A program made the position numbers and the translations under genes. A model generated the notes under the pieces. That model was not told where the DNA came from. It saw only the letters and a program-made list of their open reading frames with translations, and did not search any database. From contig CAMVEX010000010.1 of assembly GCA_947166625.1 (NCBI GenBank), forward strand, positions 18,774-82,773: a stretch of 64,000 bases of DNA, written 5' to 3'. The stretch comes from an uncultured Clostridia bacterium. Lineage in GTDB: Bacteria; Bacillota; Clostridia; Oscillospirales; Acutalibacteraceae. This document shows, piece after piece, positions 61,601 through 64,000 of the stretch. Numbering within the stretch: position 1 is the first letter of the stretch; each line of letters begins with the position of its first letter.

Positions 61601-61839
61601 TACAGAAAATGTGATCCGACAATAAAGTCAGATTGGAGTATTATCCTTGCTTCAATCCGATCTCCGGCGGCAACCTTAGTTGTTTCAACCCAGTCGCCAT
61701 TGGAATCTTCACGATAGAAACGTACCTGTGATGTGAGCGTTCTCTTTAAGCCGTCATTGAGTACGGCAAATGCAGAAATACTGCCCATTACCATCAAAGC
61801 AGCAAGAAAAATTGAAATCGCGCGTTTAAATGTTTTCAT
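52675..61839 (-). CDS. Giant secreted dockerin protein with cohesin-like N-terminus and about 30 InlB/MucBP-type repeats
   Basis: 3054 residues. Signal peptide (FKRAISIFLAALMVMGSISA). The domain at about 30-230 (KVAAGDRIEARIILQSDF) matches that of the 846-residue anchored neighbour: GD-x-I/V-x-A, SDF..GS and Y-x-Y are shared. From about residue 290 to 2860 come some 24 repeats ending in GYxFxGW plus several GYxLDAxxPW variants, with MucBP-like YKYVD units around 590-800 and again near 1640-1800. A beta domain (VERDGIVETY...VEVTGGGHF) precedes a type I dockerin: GDVDGNGRISNAD and ADLNQDSHVTNAD calcium loops. Extremely acidic. Start ATG 61839 follows GGGAGG. Probably a long cell-surface fibre or adhesin. 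Confidence 0.87.
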   Translation of the reverse strand: MKTFKRAISIFLAALMVMGSISAFAVLNDGLKRTLTSQVRFYREDSNGDWVETTKVAAGDRIEARIILQSDFIVGSHFLYYLYSKDVFSVDTSRQIGNTLQSYDDTQRNGTVYWDSDNDALTNSMINKNYLDASVTEKYNSIYVFAKGGLSGIFDGVTEVYTIPFVVNDDVTEDMVGQMFIPVETRRVTSSTDPQSTQHISYAAKAKVETDIGVDVGALEMSNPQDWDDDFEIYNLASTNEATIAAAQGDDADTVAANTRVEYTAGTYYGGSTTTTESSYVTLGPDVDVTFTVEGDDNFNEIKAIPFGSAIAGNEPAYTAPFGYDFAGWPKNASDATVDDNGNAQATEIVNGQTVTGTISPKTITATFYTPAGLSNDGALDLSEVDPDEASGIDTVRWQKASGTAAVRRRPESVEFTFGETALVQPYAWQYQDLDSDNFYFRGWAATGNPEEIYDGETTFFTPTGSMTVYGVYDEDALKSTIDTTTIPESAYVDDGEGNLTLYLLPVFAPIPTENYTVTWDAKDIDGNAITIAPQEVVANTVIAAADVPAVAEENGYDFVWYSDDTYETKAVWPFTVTSDTTFYGRYEAQKFALTYKYVDDKGATIREADVVNDVAYGTAVEVPAAPAVENYTINTAPENFTMPAAAVEKTYVYDRNEFTLTYKYMAGETEIKAAETSQVKHGDDVVVPDAPSITGYTLAENGKPENTVMPTADLTLTYLYTANKNTVTYNYVDGDGNAIKDADGNDIAPTVVNDVVFGTEVEVPAAPEYTGYTIATSPANFTMPDEAVSKNYVYTLNSHTLKFIVDGEEKSSESKDWNSAIAAPTVDIPEGMEFKGWFSDADCSVEATVPAKMPDNDLTFYGKIEPIKYKLTVNYVDAEGNAIADPVVFEGDNAIAFGTALADTVEIKTIAHYDYDADATTIPATMPAAEATVNVVYNIHTNAITYYATEDASGEPLETAADIPYGGEIEIPAEEPEKEGYTFAGWKYSYTEDGNAVTFNSTDDDFDTKTMPDAAVTATPIFEVNEYGIVYKYIDANGDEQVAEDLGKIAFGEDVEVTSEEPEKEGYHLNADTPWKDEDGKTPEDYGTMPAKDLVFWAQFDPNNYTYKFVTNVDGYTIDDITAAYDADITAPTVAADANPGYRFAGWYEEATLETAYSIPAKMPALGADGASKTLYAKWSEADTEFTINVYTMDAEGNYGEPVVKAGSGTTGEELTRDELLTQAGVTAAEGFEINTATTLDTFTVPATAGVYNIYIDRVKATYTINLDGGELTGTYSPSGEYYYGAAITAPQDEPTKANYNFKGWDTEFPATMPANDVTVTAQWKHYTAVTFIENEGTVETVVNVEEGEDYTKEYQGEVDPGYEFAGWSTDPDANPDDVSKTITAGTDDSITYHPIFRALEYTVTYKLAAGGDTSAKWADGSIADVVVTLKTGDSVPAAPEATRTGYHYTSMIGEDEEGTQYAEVPTTMPAHNLVFEIQWEPNEHSIIYKYIDENGDEQVVEDMGLVAFGDDVEVTADEPTLTGHTLDADTPWKDEDGKAPEDYDGMPDKDLVFWAQFNVNSYAFRAFYVDEDSNEIAFVDELLEYNAPIDKANLAAPDRSADGYEFKGWSPALDEIPDNMPAQSVTVEALYELVKITVTYKYVDENNEEIDTATVINDVEYGTEITPPEHTIDGYEIVETPAAFTAGADDITKTYKYKAAEYTVTYKYVDVDGQPVLDGSFNAVADTAAQVKYKAEVNLTPADFAGYMILETRTAPELVDGKMPAEDVTVTFVYIVNEYTITFVTGDGATQIPEATYAFGADVTAPADPEKEGNDFQGWYEDAEFTTAATIPAKMPAEDLTFYAKFGTNTITLSFVDEDSTPLRDDVRGEYDTAIPAIADPEKEGYTFAGWDPALPEKFPADDTTYTATWDINQHNVTYVSDGNPVSDAQVDFGGDVAATVPTTDPEKVGYIFTGWKDADGNAPDYYATMPDKDLVFEAQWYSRNVVVDYIVDGVSVFLQSVPYAQGSVTVKTLDDVQTWHYNAEDGTEYAPGSTYTFTEDDVDGVKFYGTYEETGAVEITFDADGGKFADDETSKVVSTDIGTVPAAPADPTREGYDFVGWTPEIGAAYADTTYKAVWEAKDITVTYKDEDGNTIESFDQTYGEPLEVPADPEKEGYTFKEWKYTNADTGEEIEAPETVPAFPINAEAVFDVNTYKVTYDVNGGTAVDPAEVELDFGAQLPTAPETSREGYEFTGWVCTNDETGDEIAVPATMPAYDITLTAQWEVKQYTIKLYYNDENGDEVIIREITQDYDTDVATQPDPTREGYSFDGWAEQIPAKMPAEDKAIEALWTALKFNFTVDLDGGEFPAGTTDPSGEYDYNSDVPALTDPEQEGHEFTGWVYTNAETGEEISAPAKMPAYDVKATATWDTERYTLTLYYVDENNAEVIISTITQEFDTAIVTPADPTREGYTFAGWAEQIPTKMPAENKKIEALWNVNSYNFTVNLNGGELADGATDPSGEVAYGADVPAVPEVKKTGYSLDATQPWIYTNAETGDEISAPAKMPANDVEAKANWVINEWTVTYNPGNGDPAEEIDVTYGEPIDTPNDPEKEGFTLDADKPWIYTDPDGNEYTGDTMPDYPLTAEANWVRNQYKITYDVNGGDAIDPDFVSVDFEAAIPDEPAVTREGYSLDATQPWIYTKASDGSDFAGDTMPAYDLTAKANWVVNKYTLTVDLADGSFAAGAADPSGEYEYGAAVTIPDAEKVGNTFAGWKYTDTDTGAEISFNGTMPARNVTATAQYGTVSYTITFESNGGSAVEAITANYDADITAPADPTRAGFTFAGWYEDNDTFAVPYTVPAKMPARNITVYAKWTAIVKLVAKEGTDTMVERDGIVETYATVSENPNGVTEIKAVDRDTYTYTAADYDEYFISGLKTGIAVADFGNYVEVTGGGHFTIDPATVAANGKVGTGTKVNVYADDAETELVETFYIVIYGDVDGNGRISNADTVAVNSELSDGRVWSDPAGAYSKCRVKAADLNQDSHVTNADYIALAEYMNKAVKIDQITGKTVTA
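53260..60970 (-). repeat. Tandem array of InlB-type and MucBP-like protein repeats
   Basis: The DNA shows the repeats directly: on the plus strand, variants of GCGAAGGTGTAGCC followed by TTCTCGGGATCTGCGGGA recur every 200-250 bases. Some units are much closer than others; for example, about 200 bases near 57180-57390 and 58550-58770 agree at most positions, and so do 54440-54510 and 54860-54930. This points to unit duplication within the gene. Confidence 0.85.
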
Positions 61840-61874
61840 TAAATTTCCTCCCTGCTGAAAATTTATTATTCCAT

Positions 61875-61897
61875 CCTGCCCCGTTTCACGGGGCAGG
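61875..61897 (-). terminator. GC hairpin between the two dockerin genes
   Basis: CCTGCCCCG / CGGGGCAGG, 9-bp perfect stem, 5-base loop, in the 68-base gap. No T tract follows on the minus strand and no promoter is seen before 61839, so it may allow readthrough and set the expression ratio of the two genes. Confidence 0.6.
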
Positions 61898-61907
61898 AAT
61901 TAAATAA

Positions 61908-64000
61908 TCAGGACGCTTTGCCTGTTTTCTGGTCAATGCTGATGATAAATCTGACACTTGATTCAAGCCTTGAAACATCGTTACCGGAAATATCATTATC
62001 CAAATCAAGATCTGAGGCCTTTATCAAATATTTTACTTGATTATCGCCGGACCATAATCTCATTCTAACTTCATATTCCAAACGAGACGCATCATTACCT
62101 GAAATGTCAGTATCTCCATCTATATCACCGAAAATTACGATATAGAACTGCTCAACTACGGAATCATCAACATTATCAATTACTTTGATGATGGCTCCGG
62201 TACCCGCTTTGCCGGCACTGTTGAGTTCTATTTCATATCTGCCGTCGCCTGTTACTTTTACATAATCGGCAATCTCAGCTTCGGTGATATTTGCTTTAAG
62301 ACCATATACATAATATGTCTCATAACCTGCAGCATCATAACTTTCAGCATTAGGCTCTTTGATTTCGTTTACACCCGCAGGTGTAGCCGCGAGGGCGGTA
62401 TTGTATGTTTCAACTACTCCGTCTCTCTCTATCATAGCGGTGCTGTTCTCATCCTTCGGAACAAGCTTGACCGCTACTCTGTCATAAATCGCATAGAGGT
62501 TGATTCCCTCTGCGGGAACCGTTATCGGATCGCCTGCCGCGTATGCCGTACCTTCGCCGTCTGCCTGAGTATTCCACTCTTTGAAGGTGAAGTTTTCATA
62601 TTCGGGCGCTGTGATCGCGTTGACGCTCGTGCCTATCGTAGCGTCGCCCGAGCCTTCGAGAGCGGATGTATCGTATTCGCCGAGCGGTGTGCCGCTGCCG
62701 AATGCGTAGAAGTTAACTGCCGCTACATCAAGCTCGAAATAAGCGTAATAGGTGAGGTCGCTGTCGGGCATCGTTATGCCCGCGGTCGCGAAGTCGATAA
62801 CATCTGCCGCAGTCGCGCCGGTCTCAACAGCCGTCCAGCCGACGAACTTATAACTCGGCTTGGCGGGTGTGCCTGCGGGAGCGGCAACGGCGACGCCGTA
62901 TTCATAGGGAACTTTTGCAAATTCCGCGCCTTCGCTCATGAATATCGCAAAGTGAGTGTTGATTCCCCACTGAGCGGTAACGGTCACATTCTCAGCGGGC
63001 ATGGTCGCGGGGATCTGTGCGGACCAGCCGTTGAAGCTGTAACCCTCTTTGACGGGTGTGCCTGCGGGAGCGGTGATAGCCGCGCCGTAGAGATAGCTAC
63101 CGCTTGCGGTGTAATCTCCTTCGACCGAGCCGCCGTCAAGATTGAGAGTGTAGGTATAAGCTATACGGTCAAGGTAGAGATCGTAGTTACCGTCCTGAGC
63201 GGGAACGGTGAATGTTGCCGCGGACTTGGTGGTGTTGATCTCGAAGCCCTCGCCGGGAGCGCTTACCTGACCTGCGATATAGTCACGGGTAAGCTCGGCG
63301 CCGGTGACATTTTCTTTTTCAACGGGCTCTGCTGCCGTGTAGGTCTCGCCGTCAAGATTCTGTGAATATACGGTGATCGTATAAACCGTGTCTGCCTCAT
63401 TCCACTTAGCGTAAACGGTGATCGAAGCGCCGTCAGCGCCGAGCGCGGGCATTGTGGCGGGAACTTCATATTCGTTGCCTGCGGTGCAATCCTCATCGGT
63501 GTACCAGCCTTCAAAACTGAAGCCTGCCTTTGAGGGAGCCGCGGGAGCGGTGATGCTCGCGCCGTAATTCGCGGTTATGGGAGCTACCTGAGTAGCGCCT
63601 TCGCCGGTCACGAAGTTTATCGTGTAGCTGTTGATATTCCAGTTCGCTGTTGCGAAGAGGTCATAAGCGGGCATCGTATCGCCTGTGAAGCTGTTGCCAT
63701 CGGCATCCTCATAGATCCAGGGCTCATCCTCATCAAGAGTGTATCCTTCTTTTTCGGGATCTGCGGGAGTCTCGATATCTCCGCCGTAGGGAATGGTGAA
63801 TTCTTCTGCTTCTTCGCCGTTATCGGGATCGTAGGTAATCGTATATTCGATTATCTGCCACTGCGCGTAAACGGTGACGCTGCTTGAACTTGCGGGCAGA
63901 GCGGTAAACTCGTTGCCGCCTTCTCTCGCGTCAAACCAGCCGAGAAACTCATAGCCCTCTCTTACGGGATCTGCGGGATATTCAACATCCTCATCGCCTG
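61908..64000 (-). CDS. Dockerin-bearing InlB-repeat protein (5' part beyond the window)
   Basis: The minus-strand frame is open from the window edge at 64000 to the stop at 61908, about 697 residues, so the N-terminus is missing; internal Met codons such as that at 63674 fall inside a repeat and are not starts. Eight or so InlB-type repeats are visible (REGYEFLGWFDAREGG, AGFSFEGWYTDED, EGYSFNGWSAQI). Then comes the beta domain also found in the 3054-residue protein (MIERDGVVETYNT...YVKVTGDGRYEI), and a dockerin with loops GDIDGDTDISGND and SDLDLDNDISGND, ending IDQKTGKAS. A block of about 230 residues matches the middle of the 3054-residue protein. Likely co-transcribed with it. Confidence 0.87.
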   Translation of the reverse strand, partial: GDEDVEYPADPVREGYEFLGWFDAREGGNEFTALPASSSSVTVYAQWQIIEYTITYDPDNGEEAEEFTIPYGGDIETPADPEKEGYTLDEDEPWIYEDADGNSFTGDTMPAYDLFATANWNINSYTINFVTGEGATQVAPITANYGASITAPAAPSKAGFSFEGWYTDEDCTAGNEYEVPATMPALGADGASITVYAKWNEADTVYTITVYSQNLDGETYTAAEPVEKENVTGAELTRDYIAGQVSAPGEGFEINTTKSAATFTVPAQDGNYDLYLDRIAYTYTLNLDGGSVEGDYTASGSYLYGAAITAPAGTPVKEGYSFNGWSAQIPATMPAENVTVTAQWGINTHFAIFMSEGAEFAKVPYEYGVAVAAPAGTPAKPSYKFVGWTAVETGATAADVIDFATAGITMPDSDLTYYAYFELDVAAVNFYAFGSGTPLGEYDTSALEGSGDATIGTSVNAITAPEYENFTFKEWNTQADGEGTAYAAGDPITVPAEGINLYAIYDRVAVKLVPKDENSTAMIERDGVVETYNTALAATPAGVNEIKEPNAESYDAAGYETYYVYGLKANITEAEIADYVKVTGDGRYEIELNSAGKAGTGAIIKVIDNVDDSVVEQFYIVIFGDIDGDTDISGNDASRLEYEVRMRLWSGDNQVKYLIKASDLDLDNDISGNDVSRLESSVRFIISIDQKTGKAS

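Noticed and set aside
63674..63676. Met codon at 63674 as the start of the last dockerin protein
   Set aside because: The minus-strand frame stays open to the window edge with InlB repeats upstream of this Met and no ribosome binding site before it.
52675..64000. Regular repeats considered as a CRISPR array or satellite DNA
   Set aside because: Units are 200-250 bases, divergent, and keep one open frame with InlB-type protein motifs; there are no short identical repeats with unique spacers and no cas genes.
1..64000. Prophage, integrative element, IS element or tRNA genes
   Set aside because: I found no integrase, transposase, terminal repeats, phage structural genes or cloverleaf sequences by reading both strands.

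Overview
The window looks like chromosomal DNA of a fermentative gut-type Firmicute (Bacillota, class Clostridia, probably Oscillospirales/Ruminococcaceae-like). The clues are a PolC-type DNA polymerase III, the Firmicute order pyrH-frr-uppS-cdsA-dxr-rseP-ispG-polC, LytR-CpsA-Psr and two-component genes of Gram-positive type, strong GGAGG ribosome binding sites with TTG/GTG starts, many sigma-A promoters with 17-bp spacing, and large secreted repeat proteins ending in dockerins. G+C is close to half by eye. I saw no tRNA, rRNA, insertion sequence, phage gene or CRISPR array.

Left part (1-10.5 kb): an ArsC/Spx-like gene with a decayed, partly gene-converted second copy; a minus-strand operon (zinc-ribbon membrane protein, GPH-family symporter, LCAT-like secreted lipase) whose leader carries a terminator hairpin; then a secreted protein of unknown function diverging from a membrane-anchored C11 (clostripain-like) peptidase and an LCP-family cell-wall ligase.

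Sulfosugar cluster (10.5-17.6 kb, minus strand): six tightly packed genes encode a YihQ-like GH31 sulfoquinovosidase, a small transaldolase, a YihU-like beta-hydroxyacid dehydrogenase, a fucose-isomerase-like isomerase, a TauE/SafE exporter and a GPH importer. Together they match the transaldolase branch of sulfoglycolysis: sulfoquinovose is released, isomerised to sulfofructose, cleaved to sulfolactaldehyde with transfer of a C3 unit into glycolysis, and the sulfolactaldehyde is reduced to dihydroxypropanesulfonate and exported. A Phd/PIN toxin-antitoxin pair diverges from it.

Housekeeping core (18.5-37.9 kb): radical-SAM pair, rplS, two lepB paralogues, rbgA, capA-like, rnhB, yraN, a small-multidrug-export-family protein and a phosphoesterase on the plus strand; converging on them, the minus-strand isoprenoid/envelope/replication operon pyrH to polC. 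Next come a cytoplasmic-looking GH89 alpha-N-acetylglucosaminidase and a two-component system with CiaR-like direct repeats in its promoter.

Right part (42.4-64 kb): a surface-protein locus on the minus strand. Five secreted proteins (401, 1126, about 846, 3054 and more than 697 residues) are built from InlB/Listeria-Bacteroides-type and MucBP-like repeats. Two begin with a related cohesin-like domain (a third possibly), two end with dockerins, and one ends with an IPDTG sortase-type signal. This suggests a self-assembling surface fibre or adhesin system. A small 2[4Fe-4S] ferredoxin, a secreted GHSFG lipase and phosphoglycerate mutase gpmA are interspersed.
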